From positions 7,772-71,771 of the forward strand of contig UQIT01000008.1 of NCBI GenBank assembly GCA_900541175.1: a DNA stretch of 64,000 nt. Direction: 5' to 3'. Both the position numbers and the translations under genes were made by a program. Shown here in pieces: positions 19,250-26,255 of this stretch (its first letter is position 1; every line of letters begins with the position of its first letter). Below the pieces are notes generated by a model. It searched no databases and was not told where the DNA came from. It saw only the letters and a list, made by a program, of their open reading frames with translations. Source of the DNA: an uncultured Collinsella sp. (GTDB taxonomy: Bacteria; Actinomycetota; Coriobacteriia; Coriobacteriales; Coriobacteriaceae).

Positions 19250-19389
19250 TTGTCTCGATCTGTAACATCTAGACGGTTTTTGAACCTCTACCTGTTACAG
19301 ATTGAGACAACCAGGTGGGGCCCGCCAGCAAAATCTCAATCTGTAACAGGTAGCCGTCCAAATCGGTTCCAGATGTTACAGATTGAGAT
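19250..19389. repeat. Four-copy nested inverted repeat (TCTCAATCTGTAACA)
   Basis: The 15-base unit TCTCAATCTGTAACA occurs four times: forward at about 19252-19267 (one G for A) and 19334-19348, inverted at 19293-19307 and 19374-19388. Extensions make nested pairs: copies 2 and 3 share a perfect 20-bp inverted match (19288-19307 with 19334-19353, ending GGTAG), copies 1 and 4 share an ATCT extension, and copies 1/2 and 3/4 can also pair (16-18 bp). Two alternative folds are therefore possible. It lies between divergent prfC and the GntR-ABC operon. Confidence 0.85.
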
Positions 19390-19421
19390 GAACGAACGAG
19401 CGGACAATCCCTATTTACCTC

Positions 19422-19472
19422 TTGCATAACTGTGCATAGTGTATATATACTGTGCTTACCGGTTATATACAC
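19422..19472 (+). promoter_or_regulatory. Promoter with overlapping YtrA-type operator
   Basis: A -35-like TTGCAT (19422-19427) and -10 TATACT (19446-19451) are 18 bases apart. The dyad GTGTATATA (19439-19447) and TATATACAC (19464-19472) overlaps the -10. GTGTA-n-TACAC is the known operator style of the YtrA subgroup of GntR regulators, and the gene 28 bases downstream encodes one, so autoregulation is likely. Confidence 0.75.
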
Positions 19473-19499
19473 GTGTAGCCCAACAGCTAAGGAGCCGCT

Positions 19500-19880
19500 G
19501 TGGACATCATCCTATCCAATTCGAGCGACAAGCCCATATACGAACAGATATCCTCGCAGGTCAAAGCTCAGATCCTTTCGGGCACGCTCGCTGCGGGAGC
19601 CAAACTCCCCAGCATCCGTGCACTCGCGAGCGACCTTGGCGTGAGCGTCATCACCACCAAGCGCGCCTACGCCGACCTAGAGCAACTCGGGTTTATCTGC
19701 ACCGTGCAGGGCAAGGGCTGCTTTGTCGCCGAGGGCAACCAGGAACTCTTGCGCGAAAGTCAGCTCTGCCATATCGAAGAGTTGCTTGCGAAAGCGGCGA
19801 GCCAAGCCGAAACCCTGGGCGTCACACGCGACAAGCTGCACGAGATGCTCGACCTGGTAGCCCCCGAAACCATGCAGTAG
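19500..19880 (+). CDS. GntR-family regulator, YtrA subfamily
   Basis: A 126-residue regulator: winged helix-turn-helix (YEQISSQVKAQILSGTL, LPSIRALASDLGVSVITTKR) followed by a short helical dimerisation tail of about 45 residues, as in YtrA. It starts at GTG 19500 after AAGGAGCCGCT. Such regulators sit first in ABC operons and repress them until cell-envelope antibiotics or other signals act. The operator dyad lies directly upstream and the ABC ATPase 23 bases downstream. I infer repression of its own operon. Confidence 0.9.
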   Translation: MDIILSNSSDKPIYEQISSQVKAQILSGTLAAGAKLPSIRALASDLGVSVITTKRAYADLEQLGFICTVQGKGCFVAEGNQELLRESQLCHIEELLAKAASQAETLGVTRDKLHEMLDLVAPETMQ

Positions 19881-19903
19881 CCATCTGCAAGAAAGGCTAT
19901 ACC

Positions 19904-20785
19904 ATGCAAAACTTGCTAGAACTCAAAGGTATCTCACGCCGTGTGAGCGACCGCTTTTCACTACGCGATGTCACGCTCGCCGTGGAGCCCGGCCAGATTG
20001 TTGGCTTTGTGGGCGCAAACGGCGCCGGCAAAACAACGACGATTCGCGCCGCTCTCGGGCTTATAAAGCTCGATGCCGGCGAAGTGCACCTGTTTGGGCA
20101 GCGCTGTGGCGCCGACGCGCCCGATGAATCGCAGCGTTGCCTGCGCACTCGTGTCGGCCTCGTGCTGGACACTTGCCCCTTCCCTTCCACACTCAAGGTG
20201 ACCGAAGTTGAGGCACTCGTAAGCCCGGCATACCCCACCTGGAGCCACGACACCTTCGCCAGCCTCATCGACCGATTTGGCTTGGATCCCAAGGCAAAGG
20301 TCAAAGACCTCTCCCGCGGCATGGGCATGAAGCTGCAGCTTGCCTGCGCACTCAGCCACAATGCCAAGCTGCTCGTTTTGGACGAAGCCACCGCGGGCCT
20401 CGATCCCATGGCACGCGAGGAACTGCTCGACGAGCTGCTTGCCTTTGTCGCCGACGGCCAGCACAGCGTGTTACTCTCGAGCCACATTACGTCCGACCTC
20501 GATCGCACCGCTGATCGCGTCATCTGCATCGATAATGGCTCGATTATTTTTGACCTGCCGCGCGAGGACATTACCGACCGCGCCGGCATCGCCCACTGCA
20601 CCCAAGCACAGGCCGCCGAGCTTATGGCTTGCGTCGAAGGCGCCCGTGCCGTCCACCACGCCTATAGCGTAGACGTGCTCGTGCCCAACCGTCGCGAAAC
20701 ACTCGAGGCCTTCCCCGAGATTCCCTGCGATCGGGCAACCATTGATGACTATCTGCGCCTCATGCTGAAAGGGGCTTCGAAATGA
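19904..20785 (+). CDS. ABC transporter ATP-binding protein (YtrB-like)
   Basis: A 293-residue cytoplasmic ATPase. Walker A GANGAGKTT at 37-45, the signature region DLSRGMGMKLQLACAL, Walker B KLLVLDEATAGLDP and the switch SSHIT are intact. The signature LSRGM replaces LSGGQ, as is common in YtrB/CcmA-type exporters. A ~70-residue C-terminal extension follows. AAAGGC precedes the ATG at 19904. It overlaps the permease by four bases (ATGA), implying coupled translation. Predicted to power the 20782-21480 permease. Confidence 0.9.
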   Translation: MQNLLELKGISRRVSDRFSLRDVTLAVEPGQIVGFVGANGAGKTTTIRAALGLIKLDAGEVHLFGQRCGADAPDESQRCLRTRVGLVLDTCPFPSTLKVTEVEALVSPAYPTWSHDTFASLIDRFGLDPKAKVKDLSRGMGMKLQLACALSHNAKLLVLDEATAGLDPMAREELLDELLAFVADGQHSVLLSSHITSDLDRTADRVICIDNGSIIFDLPREDITDRAGIAHCTQAQAAELMACVEGARAVHHAYSVDVLVPNRRETLEAFPEIPCDRATIDDYLRLMLKGASK

Positions 20786-21480
20786 AACGCGCCTTTACGT
20801 CCGAGCTCGCCATCGTTCGCACGCTCATCCCGAGCATCGCGGGCGTCGGCCTGTTCATATTCGTCGTGTTGACCCTCGCCAACGCATCGGACGGTGACTC
20901 CGGCATGAGTGCCGGTGCCTGCGCGGTCAGTGCCATGTCACCCATCATGGCCATGAGCTCGCTGGCCGGCTTCGACAATCAAAATGGCTGGGAGCGTTAT
21001 CGGGCAACGCTGCCCTTCTCGCACAAAGACATTATTTGTGCCCGCTACCTGTGCATCGTTGTCTTCTCGGCCGTCATGGCCTGCGCCGCCGTGCTTTTGA
21101 ACATCATCGTCCTTCCGCTCTTCAACAGTGCGGGCGTGACCTCGATAGGACAAACCGTCTTTGAGATCGCAATAGCCTCGGCAGCATCGATGCTCATCTC
21201 CCTCATGATGGTGTTCTTGGCACAGCCGCTGTTCTTTCGATTTGGGCACATGGAGGCGCTACGGCTATCCGTTGGCCTGTTTGCCCTGCTCGGGTGCCTT
21301 GCCATGGCCACGCTAAGCTCCTCCAACCCCATTAGCAACTGGCTTATGTCGATTGCCGGAGCGAATCCCGATCCTTCCGTTCTTGGCTGCCTGTGCGCAG
21401 GCATCGCCGCGCTGGCTCTCGCGCTATGTGCAATCAGCTACACCGTCAGCACCAAGGTTTATCGAGCACGCGATCTGTAA
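20782..21480 (+). CDS. ABC-2 type permease
   Basis: A 232-residue membrane protein with about six helices (LIPSIAGVGLFIFVVLTLAN; YLCIVVFSAVMACAAVLLNI; ASMLISLMMVFLAQPLFFRF; the rest toward the C-terminus). The layout, with a cytosolic loop NGWERYRATLPFSHKDII after helix 2, is that of the ABC-2 permeases (ABC2_membrane_5-like) which partner YtrB-type ATPases. Start overlaps the ATPase stop (ATGA). With the GntR regulator it forms a three-gene operon likely to respond to envelope stress or a peptide antibiotic; no substrate is shown by sequence. Confidence 0.8.
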   Translation: MKRAFTSELAIVRTLIPSIAGVGLFIFVVLTLANASDGDSGMSAGACAVSAMSPIMAMSSLAGFDNQNGWERYRATLPFSHKDIICARYLCIVVFSAVMACAAVLLNIIVLPLFNSAGVTSIGQTVFEIAIASAASMLISLMMVFLAQPLFFRFGHMEALRLSVGLFALLGCLAMATLSSSNPISNWLMSIAGANPDPSVLGCLCAGIAALALALCAISYTVSTKVYRARDL

Positions 21481-21607
21481 TCGACAGCTAAAAAAGCCTA
21501 GGTGGTACCCCGCTTATTTTTTCAATGAAACAAGGCGGCATAGCGTCACCACCGTCCCTCACAGCAGGCCGTCTAGTTCTTGGCAACCAAAAAGACACCG
21601 TCAGCAT

Positions 21608-21793
21608 ATCGAAGGTGAATACTTTTCCGCGAAGTGAACGAGTAAAATCAGTACCCCGTATCATCGACATTTTCATGGGCTTAATTCCTGCGGTTTTTGT
21701 CTAAGAATCCTGCGGTTTTGTTCGAAAAAAGTGTGCATGTTCCAGGGGTCCAGATTTACTCGTTCACTTCGCGGAAAAGTATTCACCTTCGAT
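21608..21793. repeat. Long-hairpin element, copy A (186 bp)
   Basis: Perfect 39-bp inverted ends (21608-21646 with 21755-21793; outer part TCGAAGGTGAATAC, inner part CCGCGAAGTGAACGAG). Between them an imperfect inner pairing leads to a central part holding TCCTGCGGTTTT twice (21686 and 21708). It carries no reading frame. Copies B (37341) and C (38876) share the plan. It lies between the ABC permease and the EamA gene. The rest of the gap (21481-21607, 21794-21930) shows no gene. Confidence 0.9.
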
Positions 21794-21930
21794 TCGAGCC
21801 TTAACCAAATGTCCTCTCGAAATATGGCCCCTGTCTCACCACAGCGAAATCAAAGCTTCATGGCGGGACGGTATCATCGGACGAGCGCCGTAAATCTGGC
21901 GCGGTTGTTCTTTGGGGAGGCATTTCACCC

Positions 21931-22806
21931 GTGTCGTGGGTCGCAGCAGCATTTGTGTCGGCTTTCTTTGCCGGCATCACATCTGTCCTGGCCAAATGCG
22001 GCATCAAGCAGACCGACTCCGATGTCGCGACGGCCATTCGCACCTGCGTGGTGCTCGTTTTCGCCTGGGCAATGGCGGGCATTTCTGGATCCATTGGAAC
22101 CATCGGCAGCATCGAACCCAGATCTTGGCTCTTTCTCGTCCTCTCGGGACTCGCTACCGGTGCTTCGTGGATCTGTTACTTTAAGGCATTGGGCATCGGA
22201 GACGTCAATAAGGTCGTACCGGTCGACAAGATGAGCGCCGTACTCGCCGCACTGATCGCCATCGTGCTTTTTGGCGAGACGAGCAACCTTGCGGTTAAGC
22301 TCGTGGGAACCGCTGTCATCACCCTCGGCACGTTTTTAATGATCGAGAAGAAGCAGTCTGTCGGACCCGAGCAGCAGCAAGACCGAACCTGGCTCGCTTA
22401 CGCCCTCGGCGCCGCCGTGTTCGCGGCGCTCACGTCCATCCTTGCCAAGGTTGGCATCGAAGGCGTCGAGTCAAACCTGGCCACGGCAATCCGCACCTGC
22501 GTGGTACTGGTTATGGCATGGGCGATCGTGGCAGCCAAGGGAAAACTGGATCAGGTCGCGCACGCTGACCGGCGCGAACTCACATTTCTCGCAACATCGG
22601 GCATCGCGACCGGAGCATCGTGGCTGCTCTATTACTACGCCATCGCCACAGGCCAGGTGAGCGTCGTGGTGCAGATCGACAAACTATCGATTGTCGTATC
22701 AGTACTATTTGCGCGCCTGACATTCAACGAAAAACTCTCACGACGCAGCGTCATCGGTCTCGCCCTCATCGTACTGGGCACCGCCGCGCTCGCAGTTTGG
22801 AAGTAG
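21931..22806 (+). CDS. EamA/DMT-superfamily transporter with near-identical repeats
   Basis: A 291-residue, ten-helix exporter. Its two EamA halves keep the same segment: ATAIRTCVVLVFAWAM in the first and ATAIRTCVVLVMAWAI in the second, each followed by SGxATGASWxxYY/FKA. GVNKVVPVDK and VSVVVQIDK align as well, so the halves are recent or strongly constrained duplicates. Codons differ between them, so it is protein-level conservation. Starts at GTG 21931, with GGGGAGG 11 bases upstream. It probably exports a small metabolite across the inner membrane. The substrate is unknown and no regulator is adjacent. Confidence 0.85.
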   Translation: MSWVAAAFVSAFFAGITSVLAKCGIKQTDSDVATAIRTCVVLVFAWAMAGISGSIGTIGSIEPRSWLFLVLSGLATGASWICYFKALGIGDVNKVVPVDKMSAVLAALIAIVLFGETSNLAVKLVGTAVITLGTFLMIEKKQSVGPEQQQDRTWLAYALGAAVFAALTSILAKVGIEGVESNLATAIRTCVVLVMAWAIVAAKGKLDQVAHADRRELTFLATSGIATGASWLLYYYAIATGQVSVVVQIDKLSIVVSVLFARLTFNEKLSRRSVIGLALIVLGTAALAVWK

Positions 22807-22821
22807 CGCGGCCAGCAGCCG

Positions 22822-23613
22822 CTACATCCTCACACCTGGCTTGGGATGCCTGTACTGACCGTGGGATGCCGTGCGCTTACCGTGCGAGATGGCAAATTTG
22901 GGACAACAGTGCAGGCAACGAAGGCAGGCTGCGCACTCCGGCTTTGTCCAGACGGGAAGGCCGTCGCGCATCTCAATCGCCGCCATGGGGCAGCGCTTGG
23001 CACACAGGCCGCAGCCGATGCAGCGATCGGCATCGACGGCAAACTTGCTCGTCTGTTGCATGCGCGGCAGCCCAATTGCGTGATACGCGCACGATGCAAA
23101 CAGAGGCACGCGATGGCGCATCATGTTGCCCGTGCGGCGTGCCCGCACCGCCTCGATCACGGCATCAATCTGCGCCTCGGCAGCTCTATTGATACCCTCA
23201 ACCTTTTGAGGGTCAGACAGGTCGAAAACAGGCGTCCAGGTATTGGGCATCTTGACGCTCATCGCCGCATCTAACTCGAGCCCACGCTCGTGTAGCAGAT
23301 CGCGGGCGAACTTGGCCGATTGCCCGGTCGTCGAACCATATGTCGAGACATAGAACGTATAGGGGCGCTCGCCGCCCTTTGTGCCGGCAGCAACCGATAG
23401 GTCGACAGTCTTCAAAAACTCGATCATTGGCGTCGGCAAGCCCCAGGCGTATACCGGGGCGACAAACCCCAGCCGACAGGGGCCTTCCATCACAGCAAGG
23501 TGAAGGATCTCGGCATCAAAGCGCTCAATCGACATAACTTTGTCGCTTGTCGCCGCTGCAATGCGACGCGCCACATGCTCGCTGTTCCCTGTCGCGCTAA
23601 AGTACAGGATCAT
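22822..23613 (-). CDS. EFR1-family ferredoxin/flavodoxin protein
   Basis: A 263-residue protein of the EFR1 (flavodoxin plus ferredoxin) type. The N-terminal flavodoxin-like part starts MILYFSATGNSEHVARRI, the FMN phosphate-loop pattern. The C-terminal part has two [4Fe-4S] motifs, CIGCGLCAKRCP and CAACLRCLHCCP. The ATG at 23613 begins the domain; the frame upstream overlaps the ClC gene and is not coding. These proteins pass electrons at low potential in anaerobes. It follows the ClC gene by 35 bases on the same strand, so they may share a transcript, but no functional link is known. Confidence 0.9.
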   Translation of the reverse strand: MILYFSATGNSEHVARRIAAATSDKVMSIERFDAEILHLAVMEGPCRLGFVAPVYAWGLPTPMIEFLKTVDLSVAAGTKGGERPYTFYVSTYGSTTGQSAKFARDLLHERGLELDAAMSVKMPNTWTPVFDLSDPQKVEGINRAAEAQIDAVIEAVRARRTGNMMRHRVPLFASCAYHAIGLPRMQQTSKFAVDADRCIGCGLCAKRCPMAAIEMRDGLPVWTKPECAACLRCLHCCPKFAISHGKRTASHGQYRHPKPGVRM

Positions 23614-23648
23614 CTCGTACCCCTGGAATTGACTCGTGAAAAACCGCG

Positions 23649-24938
23649 CTACTTGCGCAGCGGCTTGGGCAGTGGAATGCCGGCGGCGATGACGGCCGCG
23701 ATGATCATGCAGACGATACCCTTGAGTGGAAAGCACATAAGCAGCAGGCCCACGACCATGACCGGCTGACGCATGACCGCACCCATCGTCGATGCCGTGC
23801 AGACGGCGACGCAAAAGACCGGATCTGCGCCGGTGAGGATGGCAAGGCCATAGCCCAGGCTTACGCCCGAGAAGATAACCGGGAAGAAGTGGCCGCCGCG
23901 CCAACCAAGGTTGATGAGGGCGGGCGTCAGCATGGCCTTAACAAGACCGGTCGCGATAAGCACGCCAGCGGGAATGGTCAGGTAGGTTTCCATGAGCACA
24001 TCGGCCTGGGTCTCGCCGGCAAACATGGTGTAGGGCAGGACCGTGCCACAGATGGCGAGCGCCAGACCGGCTAGCATGGCCTTGACGACAGGACGCTCCC
24101 CTATGGCATGGGACAGCGTCTCGCTCGCGTGCTCCGAGACAAAGTACAGCCAACCGCATACGGTGCCGACCAACGCCAGCGGAATGAGCCAGGCAAGCTC
24201 CAGGTTGCCCACCTCGGCGGCCTCGAACCTAGGCATGCCCATGCCGCCGCCCACAAGCTGGCCAAGCAGCAGATAGGTGCCCAGACCGCCGGCAATCGCA
24301 ATGCCGTAGACCACGGTCTTCTGTGCCTTGGGCAGCTTGATCGTGATCTCGTCGGACGCAGAGCCCTCGTCGCCGTCGGCGCTGCCGGCAAGCGGTGCCA
24401 CAAAGCCAAAGACGGGCGCGGTAAAGAGCGCCGTCAACGCGGCCTGGGTACCCAGCAGCGTAAGCTCCCTAAATTCGGCGCCAAAGCGGCGCATGCGGTC
24501 GCCAACCCAGCTGCACAGACCCGCGATAACGCCGGTCAGGCCGGCCTCCGGTCCAATACTTCCGCCAAACAGCAGCGGCAGCAATGCCGCGAGCGAAAGC
24601 TTGCCCAGGTTGTCGTACGGGCAGCGCCCGTCTTGCTTAACCTTAGCCATCACCTGGTTGAGGTCATCGGTCTTGGTGCCTGTCATCTTCTCGTACAGAC
24701 CAATTAACAGACCGCCCAGCAAGCAGACAAAAAACGGGTACGGCAGAAAGCCAAACGGACCGCTGGCAAGCTCGGGCGAAGCGACGCCCAGCGCGTGCGG
24801 AATCTCGGTCCATAGATAGTCGATACCGTGCTCCATCGCAAAAAAGAACAGCCAGACCGCGGCACCTGCGAACGCACCGGTCACGGCAACGCTAACTAAA
24901 AACAGCGCGCGGTTTGTGGGTTTGGCAAGGTTATCCAT
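23649..24938 (-). CDS. ClC-family chloride channel / H+ antiporter
   Basis: A 429-residue membrane protein with about 10-11 helices. The selectivity segment GGSIGPEAGLTG matches the family's GKxGPxxH/GxEGP region and GGHFFPVIFSG matches GxFxP. GGAGG lies upstream of the ATG. ClC proteins move Cl- or F-, with or without H+ exchange. The gating-glutamate region (GPEAG) is kept, which fits an antiporter. Last but one in a leftward run: K+ channel, LOG, ClC, EFR1. Co-transcription with the K+ channel would suit ion balance, but spacing (125 bases after LOG) leaves that open. Confidence 0.85.
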   Translation of the reverse strand: MDNLAKPTNRALFLVSVAVTGAFAGAAVWLFFFAMEHGIDYLWTEIPHALGVASPELASGPFGFLPYPFFVCLLGGLLIGLYEKMTGTKTDDLNQVMAKVKQDGRCPYDNLGKLSLAALLPLLFGGSIGPEAGLTGVIAGLCSWVGDRMRRFGAEFRELTLLGTQAALTALFTAPVFGFVAPLAGSADGDEGSASDEITIKLPKAQKTVVYGIAIAGGLGTYLLLGQLVGGGMGMPRFEAAEVGNLELAWLIPLALVGTVCGWLYFVSEHASETLSHAIGERPVVKAMLAGLALAICGTVLPYTMFAGETQADVLMETYLTIPAGVLIATGLVKAMLTPALINLGWRGGHFFPVIFSGVSLGYGLAILTGADPVFCVAVCTASTMGAVMRQPVMVVGLLLMCFPLKGIVCMIIAAVIAAGIPLPKPLRK

Positions 24939-25063
24939 CGGGTCCTCCCGCGGTCAAAGTCGACATAGTTATGTTTTATTGTAGAGCGAGCGTTGCTCGA
25001 ACGAGCCAACCGTCTGCGCCGCAAACGGCACCATTGGGAGTCATAGTGGGACAGGCTCAAGAC

Positions 25064-25597
25064 TTATCCGTTGATAATCGAGGCAATCTCGCGCAAATCG
25101 TCGGCAAAGTAAATGCCTTGCTGGCGCTGCGGGCTCGATAAACCCTTATCGATCATGTGCCCGAGCAGCGCCTTGAGGTCGTTGTAGTAACCGCCCAGGT
25201 TATACAGGATGCACGGAGCGCTCAGGTGCCCCAATGACACCGCGGACATGACCTCGGCAATCTCCTCGAGCGTGCCCGTGCCACCGGGAAAGGCGATGAA
25301 CGCATCGCCGAGCTCAATCATCTTGGCCTTGCGCTCCGCCATATCACTCGTCACGATGAGGTCGTCGATACCGTCATGTTGAAACTCGGCCTCGATAAAA
25401 AAGCTCGGCTCCACACCCGTCACGTGTCCGCCAGCATCGAGCACGCTATCGGCGAGCGCACCCATCAGACCCGATTTGGACCCGCCGTATACCAACGCGT
25501 GTCCGTTGGCGCCAATCCAGTTGCCCAGCTCCTGTACCGCAGGCAGAAACGCCGGGTCATTACCGACGCTGGCACCCAGATACACGGTGATATCCAT
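25064..25597 (-). CDS. LOG-family protein (nucleoside 5'-monophosphate phosphoribohydrolase type)
   Basis: A 177-residue Rossmann-like protein with the LOG signature PGGTGTLEE and an upstream GGSKSGLMG. The family cleaves adenine-nucleoside monophosphates to a free base and ribose phosphate; members were long misannotated as lysine decarboxylases. Length and motifs match. The ATG at 25597 was chosen for the GAGGGGG before it; the frame upstream has no site. Lies 35 bases after the K+ channel gene on the same strand, so co-transcription is likely. Its physiological role here is unknown. Confidence 0.85.
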   Translation of the reverse strand: MDITVYLGASVGNDPAFLPAVQELGNWIGANGHALVYGGSKSGLMGALADSVLDAGGHVTGVEPSFFIEAEFQHDGIDDLIVTSDMAERKAKMIELGDAFIAFPGGTGTLEEIAEVMSAVSLGHLSAPCILYNLGGYYNDLKALLGHMIDKGLSSPQRQQGIYFADDLREIASIING

Positions 25598-25632
25598 TTC
25601 AGTCCCCCTCATCGTGACGCGCGGCGCCCGTT

Positions 25633-26058
25633 CTAGCGTTGGCGTCGGCGATACTCGCGCACGCGACGCGAAAGATCGGCAAGCTCGTCGCGATCGAGCT
25701 CTTCCAGATGCTCCAGATCATCCATAAAGCGCGCCATGGTGTCCTTTTGACGCATCTTGATAAGCGTATTGCAGTAGTTCACCGCCACGCCCGTGAGCAT
25801 AGCGATGTAGAAGATGCTGATGACGCTCAAGACGACGGTAATGGCGCGGGCAACCGGCGTTTCGGCCGGAATGTCGCCAAAGCCGATCGTCGAGACCGTC
25901 TCAAAGCTAAACCACAGGCCATCGCCAAACGTGAGGGTCGTGGGCTCGGACAGCCAGACGGCCGTCGAGCACAGCAGATAGAAGACGAGGAACAGTTCCG
26001 TAATGCGCACAAAGCCCGCCTGGCGCAACACGTCGGCAAGCATCCTGAGCTTTTTCAT
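25633..26058 (-). CDS. Two-helix potassium channel (KcsA-like pore)
   Basis: A 141-residue protein. Helix 1 is near residues 16-35, then the pore helix and selectivity filter TVSTIGFGD, then helix 2 (VLSVISIFYIAMLTGVAVN). TIGFGD replaces the common TVGYGD but keeps the K+ filter pattern. The C-terminus is a charged helical tail (DLEHLEELDRDELADLSRRV) that probably makes a tetrameric coiled coil. No RCK or other ligand domain is present. ATG at 26058 has AAGGGG upstream. It heads the leftward run with LOG and ClC. Confidence 0.85.
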   Translation of the reverse strand: MKKLRMLADVLRQAGFVRITELFLVFYLLCSTAVWLSEPTTLTFGDGLWFSFETVSTIGFGDIPAETPVARAITVVLSVISIFYIAMLTGVAVNYCNTLIKMRQKDTMARFMDDLEHLEELDRDELADLSRRVREYRRRQR

Positions 26059-26116
26059 CGCGACCCCTTCCACGGACAACCAATCACGTTCGCTCGGTAT
26101 TGTCCCACAACCGTCA

Positions 26117-26169
26117 GTTAGGGACGTTCCTTTTGTGCCGGCAGAAAGGGACTGTCCCCAACTGCCGGG
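26117..26169. repeat. Two-unit intergenic repeat, second copy
   Basis: TTAGGGACGTTCCTTTTGTGCCG followed by AGAAAGGGACTGTCCCCAACTGCCG: the same two units seen at 11598-11655 (GTCCC...TGCCGAC). It lies 58 bases past the K+ channel start, between that gene and the sensor kinase. The GGGACNGTCCC core is shared with the palindromes at 2105, 5834 and 39075. Confidence 0.65.
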
Positions 26170-26255
26170 CGGAACCGTTTAGCGGTGCCGCTGCCGGCTG
26201 GGCAGGCTGAGCTGGTATCCTTATGCGGTAATGTCTCGATTCGTTAGGATTGCAT

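Noticed and set aside
21500..21513. T-box-like AGGTGGTACCCCGC after the ABC permease
   Set aside because: Resembles the T-box AGGGTGGTACCGCG, but the upstream bases are coding, leaving no room for stem I or a specifier loop, and the core has two changes. Probably chance or a remnant.
23614..23904. N-terminal extension of the EFR1 protein
   Set aside because: The extra 97 codons overlap the ClC gene in another frame and are Arg/His-rich; the domain starts exactly at the ATG at 23613.
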